NCBI RefSeq assembly: GCF_014641595.1 | Contig: NZ_BMIA01000002.1 | Span: 1,364,001-1,428,000 of the forward strand | From: Dyadobacter endophyticus | GTDB lineage: Bacteria > Bacteroidota > Bacteroidia > Cytophagales > Spirosomataceae | Reading direction: 5' to 3' | DNA: 64,000 nucleotides | Part shown: piece by piece, positions 44,365 to 53,750 of the stretch | How positions within the stretch are numbered: the stretch's first letter is position 1 | Layout of the letters: the number at the start of each line of letters is the position of its first letter | Made by a program: the position numbers and the translations under genes | The notes under the pieces: model-generated | Seen by the model: only the letters and a program-made list of their open reading frames with translations | Database searches by the model: none | What the model was told of the DNA's origin: nothing

Positions 44365-45615
44365 TCATTTATCATATTCCACTTCGAACCGGCTCAGATC
44401 GGGACGGTTGGCGTGTTTCCTTTCCAGTTCGTATTCAAAAATCGTTTTACCCAGATTGGCCATGAACGGGAAGCCCACCGTTTCGTAATCGTATTTGTCG
44501 TCGTTGAAAACCCCGTCCTCGTTGCAGTAGATTACGGCGGTTACCATAAACTCTATTCCCTTCTCAAAATCGGCGACATAGGCATTGTCGAGCAGGAAGC
44601 CGTACGCATCGCCGCATTTGTTGAAGAGGCGTATATGGCGTGGCAGGCGCGTTTTGGTAGCGCCGAAAAGCAGGAATTTCACAAAACCATCGTAGTAATC
44701 ATCGGTATAGCTGGCAGGGTACGTCGTTTCGACCGGGAACTGTGACATGTACTGGTACATAAACCGGTAATCGTCGTCCGTCAGGTTGAACCGCTGCGAC
44801 GCCGGCACCTGGTCCGGGAAAAAGAGCGTTTTTAGCAAGCGGTGCTGTTCTTCGAGCGGGAAAAAGTTCTTTTTTGTAAAATCAAATGGCTCGTTCACCA
44901 AAGCACCGTCTTTCATATAACCTTTGCCCAACAGCACAGGCCCGGGCGCATTGTATTCTTTCTCATTATACTTCGCAGGCTGATCGAAAACGATCCTGCC
45001 GTCCTTTTCAAAATGAACAGGATTGGTATAGCGATTATTTTCCGGCCCTATCGGCGATTCGAGACGGTGGAGAATACGGCTTTCTTTAAAACCTTTCTTA
45101 TGCAGGCTGTCGTTAAACTCCTGTTGGCCGATAAACTCGTAAAGCCTGTTGAATGCGTCATTATCACTCGCCAGCAATATCTTTTTGGCATAATGCGCCA
45201 CCGAGGGCAATCCGTTTTCCGCACTCGTGTCAGACTTCACCGCCGTTTGCTCTGGTCTTACCGCGTCGATAAACATCGGCGTGTACTTGTCGATGCCCAA
45301 CTTGTTCAGTTTCTCAAATGCGAGTGCGACTGCCGGTAGTTTCACCGTGCTTGCCGGATAAAAATATTCGCCGGTATTTACCCGGTAACCATGCGTAGTA
45401 AAGTGCGGGACGTTGTTTTTATTCCTGTCGATCTTCGTATAGAGGACCTGCACCTTGTATTTTTCAGGGTTTTGCAGGATCTGCGAGAAGCGCTCGGGGT
45501 GCTTTTTTAAGAGTTTTTCGATGAAATTATCTGCCTGGTACTGTGCATGAATTGGCAGGGCGGCCAGCTGTAAAGACAAGAGAAGCAACAGTTTATAATT
45601 TCTAAAAAAAAGCAT
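44365..45615 (-). CDS. Secreted class-A beta-lactamase-fold serine hydrolase
   Basis: The 416-residue protein has a signal peptide ending near PIHAQ. It shows the SxxK motif S89-TVK (active serine and base), an SDN motif (150-152) and a KCG triad near residue 337 in place of the usual KTG. This places it in the Beta-lactamase2 family, but it is about 130 residues longer than true class A enzymes and lacks a clear omega-loop Glu motif. A peptidase or amidase acting on cell-wall peptides is as likely as antibiotic hydrolysis. The gene is convergent with merC, ending 1 base from it. Confidence 0.8.
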   Translation of the reverse strand: MLFFRNYKLLLLLSLQLAALPIHAQYQADNFIEKLLKKHPERFSQILQNPEKYKVQVLYTKIDRNKNNVPHFTTHGYRVNTGEYFYPASTVKLPAVALAFEKLNKLGIDKYTPMFIDAVRPEQTAVKSDTSAENGLPSVAHYAKKILLASDNDAFNRLYEFIGQQEFNDSLHKKGFKESRILHRLESPIGPENNRYTNPVHFEKDGRIVFDQPAKYNEKEYNAPGPVLLGKGYMKDGALVNEPFDFTKKNFFPLEEQHRLLKTLFFPDQVPASQRFNLTDDDYRFMYQYMSQFPVETTYPASYTDDYYDGFVKFLLFGATKTRLPRHIRLFNKCGDAYGFLLDNAYVADFEKGIEFMVTAVIYCNEDGVFNDDKYDYETVGFPFMANLGKTIFEYELERKHANRPDLSRFEVEYDK

Positions 45616-45729
45616 GGAACAGACCGGGCACGTGTTAGCCGAATATACGATTTTTTATTTTAAAGGGCGTTCGGAATTAGTTTTTACTCCCTGCGTCCTT
45701 TACCTATCAGACATAAAATAGGGCGAATA

Positions 45730-47448
45730 ATGGAAGAAAACAAGTTACGCAGCAGGGGCTGGTTTGGTAAATCGGGTAAGGATGGATTCATTTACCGTGC
45801 CTGGATGAAAAACCAGGGCTATCCCGCTGATGAGTTTGAAGGACGGCCGGTAATCGGCATTTGTAATACATTTTCTGAGCTGACACCCTGCAACGGGCAT
45901 TTCCGTGAGCTGGCCGAATCCGTGAAACGCGGTGTGTGGGAAGCAGGCGGCTTTCCGCTCGAATTCCCCGTGATGTCATTGGGAGAAACGCTCATTAAGC
46001 CCACGGCAATGCTCTACCGTAACCTCGCGAGTATGGACGTGGAAGAATCCATCCGCGCGAACCCGATCGACGGCGTGGTACTCCTTTGCGGTTGTGACAA
46101 AACAACGCCTTCACTGGTGATGGGTGCTGCGAGTGTGGATATCCCGACCATCGTCGTTTCCGGCGGACCGATGCTGACAGGTCGTTATCGCGGTAAAACC
46201 ATCGGTACCTCCGACGTGTGGCGTTTCAGCGAATTGCACCGCAAGGGCGAGCTCACGCAGGAAGAACTCTACACCGCCGAGGCATGTATGTGCCGCAGCG
46301 ACGGCCACTGCGCGGTAATGGGTACTGCTTCCACGATGGCCTGTATGGTAGAATCGCTGGGGCTCACATTACCTGAAAATGCGGCGATACCCGCGGCGGA
46401 TTCGCGGCGGAAGGTACTGGCACATTTGTCGGGCCGGCGCATTGTGGATATGGTGAAGGAGGACCTGCGGCTTTCGCAAATCCTTACCCGCGAGGCATTC
46501 GAGAATGCGATCATGATCAATGCGGCCATTGGCGGCTCGACCAATTTTGTGATCCACTTGCTCGCGATTGCGGGACGCATTGGTGTGGATTTACATTTGG
46601 ATGATTTCAATGATCTCTGTAAAAAAGTGCCGCTGTTGCTCAATTTGCAACCTTCGGGTGGCTATTTTATGGAAGATTTCTATTATGCGGGAGGCTTGCC
46701 GGTCGTCATCAAAGAGCTTAGTGCCATTTTGCACCAGTCGGTCATCACGGCTAATGGTAAAACAATGGCTGAAAACTCGGCGAGCGCGGAATGCTTCAAT
46801 CCGGAAGTGATCGGCACGATGGAGGAACCGATTAAAGACCTGACGGGATTGGCCGTCGTGCGCGGGAACCTTTGCGAGAATGGCGCGGTGATCAAACCAT
46901 CGGCCTCGCTGAAACCAGAACTGATGCAACACCGCGGCAAGGCCATCGTATTTGAGGATATTGATGATTATAAGCTCCGCCTAGACGATCCGAACCTCGA
47001 CGTGGATGAAAACAGCATATTGGTATTGAAAAATGTAGGGCCGAAAGGCTACCCGGGCATGCCGGAGGTCGGAAATATGTCGTTACCTAAAAAGTTGCTC
47101 GCGCAGGGTGTGATCGACATGGTACGCATTTCCGACGGACGAATGAGCGGGACGGGGTTTGGAACGGTAGTTTTGCACGTGTCGCCGGAAGCTGCCGTGG
47201 GCGGCAACCTTGCTTTGGTACAGGACGGCGACTATATTGAACTGGATGTGGAGAACAGAAAGCTGCATCTGGAAGTGTCGAACGAAGAACTGGCGCGTCG
47301 CAGGCAACTCTGGAAACCACTTGAACTGGGCTATAACCGGGGTTACGTACACCTGCACATCGCCCACGTAACGCAGGCGCACGAAGGCGCCGACCTCGAC
47401 TTCCTCAAAGGCGGTTCGGGCGATAAAGTAACAAGAGATTCGCATTAA
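45730..47448 (+). CDS. IlvD/Edd-family sugar-acid dehydratase
   Basis: The 572-residue enzyme is of the pentonate/arabinonate dehydratase type. Likely [2Fe-2S] ligands are C54 (TPCNGH), C122 (CGCDKTTPS) and C194 (DGHCAVMGTAST), and GGSTNFVIHLLAIAGR is the substrate-loop region. These enzymes remove water from C2-C3 of an aldonic acid to give a 2-keto-3-deoxy acid. Branched-chain DHAD is an alternative, but the motif spacing and an SDR dehydrogenase immediately downstream favour an oxidative sugar pathway. No ilv genes are nearby. Cytoplasmic. Confidence 0.85.
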   Translation: MEENKLRSRGWFGKSGKDGFIYRAWMKNQGYPADEFEGRPVIGICNTFSELTPCNGHFRELAESVKRGVWEAGGFPLEFPVMSLGETLIKPTAMLYRNLASMDVEESIRANPIDGVVLLCGCDKTTPSLVMGAASVDIPTIVVSGGPMLTGRYRGKTIGTSDVWRFSELHRKGELTQEELYTAEACMCRSDGHCAVMGTASTMACMVESLGLTLPENAAIPAADSRRKVLAHLSGRRIVDMVKEDLRLSQILTREAFENAIMINAAIGGSTNFVIHLLAIAGRIGVDLHLDDFNDLCKKVPLLLNLQPSGGYFMEDFYYAGGLPVVIKELSAILHQSVITANGKTMAENSASAECFNPEVIGTMEEPIKDLTGLAVVRGNLCENGAVIKPSASLKPELMQHRGKAIVFEDIDDYKLRLDDPNLDVDENSILVLKNVGPKGYPGMPEVGNMSLPKKLLAQGVIDMVRISDGRMSGTGFGTVVLHVSPEAAVGGNLALVQDGDYIELDVENRKLHLEVSNEELARRRQLWKPLELGYNRGYVHLHIAHVTQAHEGADLDFLKGGSGDKVTRDSH

Positions 47449-47454
47449 CAGGCT

Positions 47455-47495
47455 GGTAATGCAGCTTTACCCGGATCGCCGGCCGCCGCATTACC
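47455..47495 (+). other. Inverted repeat between dehydratase and SDR genes
   Basis: GGTAATGC (47455-47462) and GCATTACC (47488-47495) are complementary across a 25-base GC-rich spacer. It could attenuate or stabilise the transcript between the two genes. Confidence 0.35.
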
Positions 47496-47517
47496 ACCTT
47501 CAAAATTCAGCATTGCA

Positions 47518-48309
47518 ATGAGTAGCCAACTTTTTGATAACCAGGTCGCGATTGTAACCGGTGCCGGACAGGGCATCGGGTTTGAAATAGCGAAGCAACT
47601 GGCTTGCCAGGGTGCCGGCGTTATCCTGAACGATACCAACAAAGCCCTCGCCGCTGAGGCAGCCAAGAAAATACGGAACAAGGAAGGCGAATGCGTGGCC
47701 TTCGCAGGGGACGCTTCCCAGCCGGAAGTGATCGACGCGATGGTCGACGAGGCCGTCAAATGCTTTGGTAAACTGACACTGACCGTTTGTAATGCAGGTA
47801 TTACGCTTTTTGGTGATTTCTTCGAATACCCGGCCGAAAATCTGCGGAAAGTACTGGAAGTGAATCTAATGGGCTCGTTCCTGCTCACGCAGGCCGCTGC
47901 AAAGCAAATGCGGAAGCAGAAATCAGGCGGCAGGATATTACTGATGTCGTCCGTGGTAGGCCATCAGGCACACCAGTTCCTGGGCGCTTATGCGATGACC
48001 AAAGCCGGGCTTGAAATGCTGGCCAAAAACCTCGTGATTGAGCTCTCCCCGCATGGGATTACGATCAACGCCGTGGCGCCGGGAGCAACTTTAACCGAGC
48101 GGACACTGGCGGAAGATCCTACTTATCCTAAAACATGGTCGGCGATTACGCCCATGGGCCGTCCCGCGATTTGTGAGGACATTGCCAATGCCGCATTGTT
48201 CCTGCTATCGCCGCATTCGGGCCATATCACAGGGCAAAGCCTGATCGTCGACGGCGGTTGGACTTCCGTGAGTCCCCTGCCGGATTTGAGTAATATGAAT
48301 GTGAAGTAG
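47518..48309 (+). CDS. Short-chain dehydrogenase/reductase (sugar dehydrogenase-like)
   Basis: The 263-residue enzyme is a complete classical SDR: TGAGQGIG (14-21) for NAD(P), CNAG (91-94), catalytic S144/S145, Y158 and K162 in YAMTK, and a C-terminal SLIVDGGWTS. An acidic residue at D39 suggests NAD preference. It is 69 bases after the dehydratase gene on the same strand and may supply the aldonolactone for it, as sugar 1-dehydrogenases do in oxidative pentose pathways. The substrate is inferred from this neighbour only. Confidence 0.85.
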   Translation: MSSQLFDNQVAIVTGAGQGIGFEIAKQLACQGAGVILNDTNKALAAEAAKKIRNKEGECVAFAGDASQPEVIDAMVDEAVKCFGKLTLTVCNAGITLFGDFFEYPAENLRKVLEVNLMGSFLLTQAAAKQMRKQKSGGRILLMSSVVGHQAHQFLGAYAMTKAGLEMLAKNLVIELSPHGITINAVAPGATLTERTLAEDPTYPKTWSAITPMGRPAICEDIANAALFLLSPHSGHITGQSLIVDGGWTSVSPLPDLSNMNVK

Positions 48310-48312
48310 CCC

Positions 48313-49020
48313 CTATTCCCCCGAAAAAAGCTGCGCTTCCAGGTCATCGATCGTTCCGTCTTTTGAAAAGAACAACTCGCGTGGCTTGGCAGCGGTGCTT
48401 GGGTTGACGGTCATAAAGCTGCGGTACTGATCGTCGGTGATAATCTTTAAAGTCAATGCCCTTTTCAGCACCATCGGGAATGGCACTTTGAAGAAATTGG
48501 CAATATCGGACGCCAGGAAGCCCGGTATTTTGGAAATATCATTCCTGAAAAAGCTTTCTACTTCTTCAAAAGGCAGCAACGCTTCGAAAATAAGCTGCTC
48601 CGAGCGGGTAGCGAGCGATGCCGTGTTCGCGTAGATCGTGTGCAAACCGAGCGAGACCGTAAGCAAATGAATGTGGTAATTGCGCTCGTTGATATCCGAA
48701 GCCGCATTCACGAAAACCCAGCCTTTCTGATGGTAGATCGCCGAGAAGCCCTTGAAAAGCGGGTCCACTTTATGCAGTTGTGCGATCTTGATGCCTTCGG
48801 GATATGGTAATTTATGCCCGATCTGATGCACAATATCCTGCGCGTAGGAAATGTCGGCCACCTCGCCAGCCGGTTCGATCATCCAGTCACCGTTCACCAA
48901 ACCTTCAAAAAGCTGATTCGTGATCCGTTGGCTTTCTACCTGTCCCAAATGCAGGACGATGCGGTTACCGCGGACGGAATAATCAAGAAGAAGCTGGTTT
49001 TTGGGTTGCTTTCTGGGCAT
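48313..49020 (-). CDS. Uncharacterised protein with ImmA/IrrE-like C-terminal part
   Basis: The 235-residue protein has no signal peptide or membrane helix. Residues about 120-205 resemble the ImmA/IrrE fold: an HIHLLTVSLGLHTIY helix where the HEXXH zinc site would be, then SEQLIFEALLPFEEV and ASDIANFFKVPFPMVLKRALTLKII, which mimic the EANxFAxxLLMP and DxAxxFxVSxxAxxxRL elements. The metallopeptidase residues are not present, so catalysis is doubtful. An SDR gene ends four bases away convergently. I do not recognise a named family and the match needs a profile search. Confidence 0.55.
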   Translation of the reverse strand: MPRKQPKNQLLLDYSVRGNRIVLHLGQVESQRITNQLFEGLVNGDWMIEPAGEVADISYAQDIVHQIGHKLPYPEGIKIAQLHKVDPLFKGFSAIYHQKGWVFVNAASDINERNYHIHLLTVSLGLHTIYANTASLATRSEQLIFEALLPFEEVESFFRNDISKIPGFLASDIANFFKVPFPMVLKRALTLKIITDDQYRSFMTVNPSTAAKPRELFFSKDGTIDDLEAQLFSGE

Positions 49021-49064
49021 GTCGGGATCGTTGTTGAGGCGTGAGTTTCAAATATAAGGCAATT

Positions 49065-49658
49065 TTATCGCCACTCCAAGGTGTTCAGGAGCTGAACCAT
49101 GTCGGCCTGCAGATAATCGATGACGGGTGCCAGCGAATCATTTTTGGTGGCCGTCGGGAAGTAAATCGCGCCCCTCATGAAATGCCCTGTACTGTCGGTA
49201 GTATAAAACTGGTACGGACTAGGCACATCGCCTTCAATCCTGAACAACAAAGCCGTCCGTCCCGATTTGCTCAAAACACGCTGCTCCTGGATCGACGAAG
49301 CCCTGATCTGATGCTTACTTGCCAATTTGTAACTATCGTCGATAAAAGCTTTCAGCAAAGCCGGGTTGTTGCCGAGCGGCTTGTAGGTAATTTGAATATT
49401 AGCCTTAAACTGCGGATAACTGATAAAAATCCAGTCTTTCCCCGCCATTTTAAATGTATCCGGCTCCACCACCGCATATTTGGAATATTGAAATGTGTAG
49501 GGATACTTTTCGGGGAGCTGCCGGTAGCTGTGTGCGGGAAGGTCAATGCGGTTGTAGCCTTTGGGTTTCGGAACGTAATTTTGCTGCCCTTCTTTTTTAC
49601 AGCCCGACATTAAGAACAGTGAAGCAGGCAGTATAATGCTAAAAATGAATCTGTACAT
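49065..49658 (-). CDS. gldD: Gliding motility lipoprotein GldD
   Basis: From ATG 49658 the protein has 197 residues, with a signal ending in the lipobox LMSGC and lipidated cysteine at about 18. The family signature YVPKPKGYNRIDLP follows closely, then QYSKYAV and SGRTALLFRIEGDVPSP. GldD is needed for gliding in Flavobacterium and is found with type IX secretion proteins; it acts at the periplasmic side of the membrane. It does not sit with other gld genes here. The longer frame beginning at 49739 adds 27 residues before the signal peptide and is less likely. Confidence 0.88.
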   Translation of the reverse strand: MYRFIFSIILPASLFLMSGCKKEGQQNYVPKPKGYNRIDLPAHSYRQLPEKYPYTFQYSKYAVVEPDTFKMAGKDWIFISYPQFKANIQITYKPLGNNPALLKAFIDDSYKLASKHQIRASSIQEQRVLSKSGRTALLFRIEGDVPSPYQFYTTDSTGHFMRGAIYFPTATKNDSLAPVIDYLQADMVQLLNTLEWR

Positions 49659-49787
49659 AGAGTTGGTCCCGTTGGCAAACTTGCGCAAAACTAACGAAAA
49701 CAGCTTTATATTAATTTTATCTGAAACCTGTGAAAACAAAAAAGCGAAACTATCGCTGATAGTCCCGCTCTCCGGCGCCCTCCTCTG

Positions 49788-51629
49788 TTACTCGACGGTA
49801 ACCGATTTGGCAAGATTTCTTGGCTGGTCGACATTCCGGCCCCGCATTACTGCGATATAATACGAAAGCAGTTGCAGCGGGATCACGGAAACAAGCGGCG
49901 TCAGAATTTCATGGGTATTGGGCACTTCGATCACAAAATCGACCATCCCGGGGATTAATGTGTCGCCTTCCGTCACGATCGCGATTACACGGCCTTTGCG
50001 TGCTTTCACTTCCTGGATATTGGACACGATCTTTTCATAGGAACTGTCCTTCGTAGCCAGGAAAACTACCGGCATATCCTCGTCGATCAGTGCGATCGGG
50101 CCGTGTTTCATCTCCGCGGCGGGATAACCCTCGGCGTGGATGTAGGAAATTTCTTTGAGCTTCAATGCCCCTTCCAGCGCCACAGGAAAATTCAATCCAC
50201 GTCCCAGATAAATGAAGTTGCGCGCATATGTGAATATGAATGCGATCTCCTTGATTTTAGCCGCATTTTCAAAAACCCGCCCCACCTTCGCCGGGATCGT
50301 TTCGAGCTCGATCAGCAGCTGGCGGTAGGTTTCTTCCGAAATCGTACCTTTTCGTTTCGCTACGGCAATGGCCATCAGCGTAAGCACAGTCACCTGGGCA
50401 GTAAATGCCTTCGTACTGGCCACGCCGATTTCCGGGCCCGCGTGTGTATAAGCGCCTGCATGCGTAGCACGGGCGATGGAAGACCCAACCACGTTGCATA
50501 CTCCGAATATCGTAGCCCCTTTGGATTTTGCGAGCTCAATCGCCGCAAGGGTATCCGCTGTTTCGCCCGATTGGGAAATGGCTATTACAATGTCGTTTTC
50601 TTTAATGACCGGGTTACGATAGCGGAACTCGGAGGCATATTCTACCTCCACATTGATCCGCGCCAACTCTTCGAAAAGGTATTCGGCTACCAAGCCGGCA
50701 TGCCATGAAGTACCACAGCCTACGATCACCACGCGGTCGGATTGGGCGAGCTTATCGAGGTAGTCGTTCAGTCCGCCGAGTTGCAGGTGCGCGTCGTCCG
50801 CACGCAGGCGACCGCGCATGGAGTCGGCAATAGAGCGGGGCTGTTCGAAGATTTCTTTGATCATGAAATGGTCGTAACCGCCTTTCTCGATGGTTTCCAG
50901 CTCCATTTCGAGCTTTTGAATGTATGGAATGGTCTCTTTGGTACTTTCAAGGTGCTGAATGCTCAGTTTGCCGTCGCTGATTACCGCTACTTCATAATCG
51001 TCAAGGTAAACGACGTCTTTTGTGTATTCCACAATGGGTGTGGCATCCGAAGCGAAGAAGAATTCGCCCTCGCCTATCCCGATCACCAGTGGGCTGCCTT
51101 TGCGGGCCGCAATGAGCTGACCAGGATGGTCGACCGACATGACGACGATGGCATATGCGCCCACAACTTCTTTCAATGCAAGCCGCACGGCAGCTTCGAG
51201 CGTAGCACCCGTTTCTTTCTGGACATCTTCGATGAAATGGATCAGTACTTCGGTATCTGTGTCGCTCAGAAACTTGTGACCTTTGCCAATCAGGTTTTGT
51301 TTGATCGACGCGTAATTCTCGATAATGCCGTTGTGGATAATGGACAGGCGGCGGTTGTTTGAATAATGCGGGTGGGCATTTACGTCATTAGGCTCGCCGT
51401 GCGTGGCCCAGCGCGTGTGGCCGATGCCGATCGTAGCGGTAAGATGCTTTCCTGCCAGCTCCGATTCGAGGTCCGACACCTTCCCCTTTTTCTTGTAAAT
51501 ATTCAATTCGCTATTTTCGAGCAACGCTACTCCCGAACTATCATAACCACGATATTCCAGACGTTTCAGTCCCTTTAAAATCAAAGGGTATGCCTCCCTG
51601 TTTCCAACATAAGCCACAATTCCGCACAT
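49788..51629 (-). CDS. glmS: Glutamine-fructose-6-phosphate aminotransferase (isomerising)
   Basis: From ATG 51629 the enzyme has 613 residues beginning M-CGIVAYVG; the initiator is removed to expose the nucleophilic cysteine. The glutaminase domain contains RLEYRGYDSSG and GHTRWATHG, and two SIS sugar-isomerase domains follow (SQSGETADT, and the C-terminal AKSVTVE). It makes glucosamine-6-phosphate, the entry to peptidoglycan and LPS amino sugars. The 15 residues before M16 of the longer frame are not conserved in the family. No glmS ribozyme is expected or seen. Confidence 0.96.
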   Translation of the reverse strand: MCGIVAYVGNREAYPLILKGLKRLEYRGYDSSGVALLENSELNIYKKKGKVSDLESELAGKHLTATIGIGHTRWATHGEPNDVNAHPHYSNNRRLSIIHNGIIENYASIKQNLIGKGHKFLSDTDTEVLIHFIEDVQKETGATLEAAVRLALKEVVGAYAIVVMSVDHPGQLIAARKGSPLVIGIGEGEFFFASDATPIVEYTKDVVYLDDYEVAVISDGKLSIQHLESTKETIPYIQKLEMELETIEKGGYDHFMIKEIFEQPRSIADSMRGRLRADDAHLQLGGLNDYLDKLAQSDRVVIVGCGTSWHAGLVAEYLFEELARINVEVEYASEFRYRNPVIKENDIVIAISQSGETADTLAAIELAKSKGATIFGVCNVVGSSIARATHAGAYTHAGPEIGVASTKAFTAQVTVLTLMAIAVAKRKGTISEETYRQLLIELETIPAKVGRVFENAAKIKEIAFIFTYARNFIYLGRGLNFPVALEGALKLKEISYIHAEGYPAAEMKHGPIALIDEDMPVVFLATKDSSYEKIVSNIQEVKARKGRVIAIVTEGDTLIPGMVDFVIEVPNTHEILTPLVSVIPLQLLSYYIAVMRGRNVDQPRNLAKSVTVE

Positions 51630-51782
51630 ATTCTTAAAATATTTTAATTTTTGTGTATGTTCTAGACTAGGCAAATAAATGGCAATCGGTGGTCGTTAGC
51701 AAGCTAATTTTTAATTAAATACTAAAAAATATCCAATTTATAGAAAGTGCTCGAACACGCGAAACATTCCTGAAAAACACAA

Positions 51783-51815
51783 AAAAGCCGGCGACTCTGA
51801 GAATCGCCGGCTTTT
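51783..51815 (-). terminator. Terminator of the GT5-like gene
   Basis: AAAAGCCGGCGA pairs with TCGCCGGCTTTT around a nine-base loop, and a run of A's on the + strand gives the T-tract on the minus strand. Confidence 0.82.
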
Positions 51816-51836
51816 CCGCGTTGTGAAATCTATCTG

Positions 51837-52643
51837 TTAGCTTACCAGATCATTATAGAGATTGTAATACGACTCCGAGAAATTCTCATCCTGCTCATCG
51901 AGCTGAACGCGTTTCGGCGCATTGTTGAAAATTTCATTGAGACTCGCGCTGCAATGCTCCTCGGCTTTCAGCACCGCGTCGGCATAAGCACATCCGATTT
52001 TTACAAAACCTTCGAAATCGGCAGAATGCAAATGCGCCAGCGCCTCATCACTCACGTCCATTGCCTTGGCTTTGCTCTGCAAATCGGCATCGAATTTATA
52101 GTCAAATGCATTATTATGTACGGTAAACACACTTTTCGTATCCTTAAACATCGGATCGTTACGGTAAGTGGTTTTAAGGTACAATGGAATCAGAGCCGTC
52201 ATCCAGTCATTACAGTGCACCACGTCCGGAGCCCATCCCAGTTTTTTAACTGTTTCCAAAACACCCTTGCAAAAGAAGATCGCGCGCTCGTCGTTGTCGT
52301 CGAAGAAGTTGTTTTCCTTATCGAAGAATACGGATTTGCGATGGAAGTAATCATCGTTATCTATGAAATAGACCTGCAACTTCGCATTTGGAATCGAAGC
52401 TACTTTGATGATCAGCGGCTTTTCTTCATCTCCTACGGTAATATTGATTCCTGACAGTCGAACTACTTCATGAAGCCTGTTTTTGCGTTCGTTGATAAGA
52501 CCGAAACGCGGAACGAGTATCCTGATTTCTGCCCCTCTTTCCTGCATTGCCTGAGGAAGCTTCCTTACGTAATCGGCAACATCGGTTGTTTGGAGGAAGG
52601 GATTGATTTCACTGGCTACATACAAAATTCGTAGTTTCTCCAT
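51837..52643 (-). CDS. Glycogen/starch synthase N-terminal domain protein (GT5-like, no C-domain)
   Basis: The 268-residue protein starts at ATG 52643 with LRILYVASEINPFLQTTDVADYVRKLPQ. It matches the N-terminal Rossmann half of GT5 glycogen synthases, including DVVHCNDWMTALIPLYLK and VFTVHNNAFD. The donor-binding C-terminal half is absent, and the KTGGL loop is replaced by QTTDV, so it is unlikely to make glucan alone. Downstream is a terminator, not a lost C-domain, so it is not a simple frameshift. It is divergent from panC. Similar short proteins occur next to panC in other Bacteroidota; their function is unknown. Confidence 0.8.
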   Translation of the reverse strand: MEKLRILYVASEINPFLQTTDVADYVRKLPQAMQERGAEIRILVPRFGLINERKNRLHEVVRLSGINITVGDEEKPLIIKVASIPNAKLQVYFIDNDDYFHRKSVFFDKENNFFDDNDERAIFFCKGVLETVKKLGWAPDVVHCNDWMTALIPLYLKTTYRNDPMFKDTKSVFTVHNNAFDYKFDADLQSKAKAMDVSDEALAHLHSADFEGFVKIGCAYADAVLKAEEHCSASLNEIFNNAPKRVQLDEQDENFSESYYNLYNDLVS

Positions 52644-52849
52644 AGATCTTTTAGCAGTTTGTGAAAAAAAGTTTTGCAAAATTATACAAAAAAAATGGCA
52701 ATTTCAAAAGATATTCCAAACTAATTGTCATATTGCGCCCAGTTTGGGATTTCCGTGTCCTGATGTTTCCATAATCTGCTTTACGAATGATGCTATCTTG
52801 AAAAAGCAATCGTAGCCCGCAGGTTACTCCCTCAGTTTTCGAATTTTAC

Positions 52850-53692
52850 ATGGAAGTATTCACTTCGGTCAAAAGCCTCCGCCAATACCTGGATCAGCAA
52901 GTTTTACAGCAAAAAACCATAGGCCTCGTCCCCACGATGGGAGCCCTTCACAAAGGCCACATTTCGCTGATTGAAGCCGCAAAAAAAGACACTGATATCG
53001 TCATTTGCAGCGTATTTGTGAATCCGACTCAGTTCAACAACCCCGAGGACCTGGCCAAATACCCGAGAACGTTTGAAGCAGACCGTGCCATGCTCGAAGA
53101 GGCAGGCTGCTCTGCTGTCTTTGCGCCATCCGTAGAAGAAATGTATCCCGAGCAGCCCGTCGTTAAAATGAACTTCGGCGCATTGGAAACTGTAATGGAA
53201 GGCGCATCCCGCCCCGGGCATTTCAATGGCGTGGGCATTGTTGTTTCGAAGCTCTTTAATATTGTAAAGCCGCACCGGGCGTATTTCGGGCAGAAAGACT
53301 TGCAACAGGTGTCGGTAGTACGCCAGCTGATCAGCGACCTCGGGTTCGGATTTGAGCTGGTGATATGCCCCACCGTTCGCGAAAGGGACGGACTGGCGAT
53401 GTCCTCACGTAACACGCGTCTGAACGCAGCTGAACGCGCGATAGCGCCGCACATCTACCGCATACTCGCAGCGGCGGGCGAAGACCTGCGCACGGGAAGG
53501 CAGGTAAGCGAAGTAATCGGTTGGGCAAAAAGTGAATTTGCGAAGATCAAAGAATTTACCCTCGACTATTTTGAGGTAATCGATATCAAAACCCTGCTAC
53601 CCATTGAAAAAATAGGCCCTGCGGGCCTCAATGCGATCTGCGTAGCGGCTTTCCTGGGCCCGGTAAGACTGATCGACAATATTGTATTCTGA
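52850..53692 (+). CDS. panC: Pantothenate synthetase
   Basis: The 280-residue ATP-dependent ligase joins pantoate and beta-alanine to make pantothenate (vitamin B5). The nucleotidyl-transferase signature MGALHKGH (H34 and H37), the KDLQQVSVVR segment and the MSSRNTRL loop are intact. It is divergent from the GT5-like gene and convergent to the Gfo/Idh gene, with a shared terminator after its stop. panD lies 1.8 kb downstream and is transcribed in the same direction from its own promoter. Confidence 0.95.
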   Translation: MEVFTSVKSLRQYLDQQVLQQKTIGLVPTMGALHKGHISLIEAAKKDTDIVICSVFVNPTQFNNPEDLAKYPRTFEADRAMLEEAGCSAVFAPSVEEMYPEQPVVKMNFGALETVMEGASRPGHFNGVGIVVSKLFNIVKPHRAYFGQKDLQQVSVVRQLISDLGFGFELVICPTVRERDGLAMSSRNTRLNAAERAIAPHIYRILAAAGEDLRTGRQVSEVIGWAKSEFAKIKEFTLDYFEVIDIKTLLPIEKIGPAGLNAICVAAFLGPVRLIDNIVF

Positions 53693-53717
53693 CTTAACTC
53701 ACCAACGCATTAAAATG

Positions 53718-53746
53718 AAGAAGGCCCCTTTCGGAGCCTTCTTTTT
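53718..53746. terminator. Bidirectional terminator after panC
   Basis: AAGAAGGC pairs with GCCTTCTT around a short loop, followed by a T-tract; it sits between the convergent panC and Gfo/Idh genes. Confidence 0.8.
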
Positions 53747-53750
53747 GTTG

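Noticed and set aside
51837..52643. Interpretation of the GT5-like gene as a frameshifted glgA pseudogene
   Set aside because: No second-half glycogen synthase sequence follows; a terminator comes directly after the stop codon.
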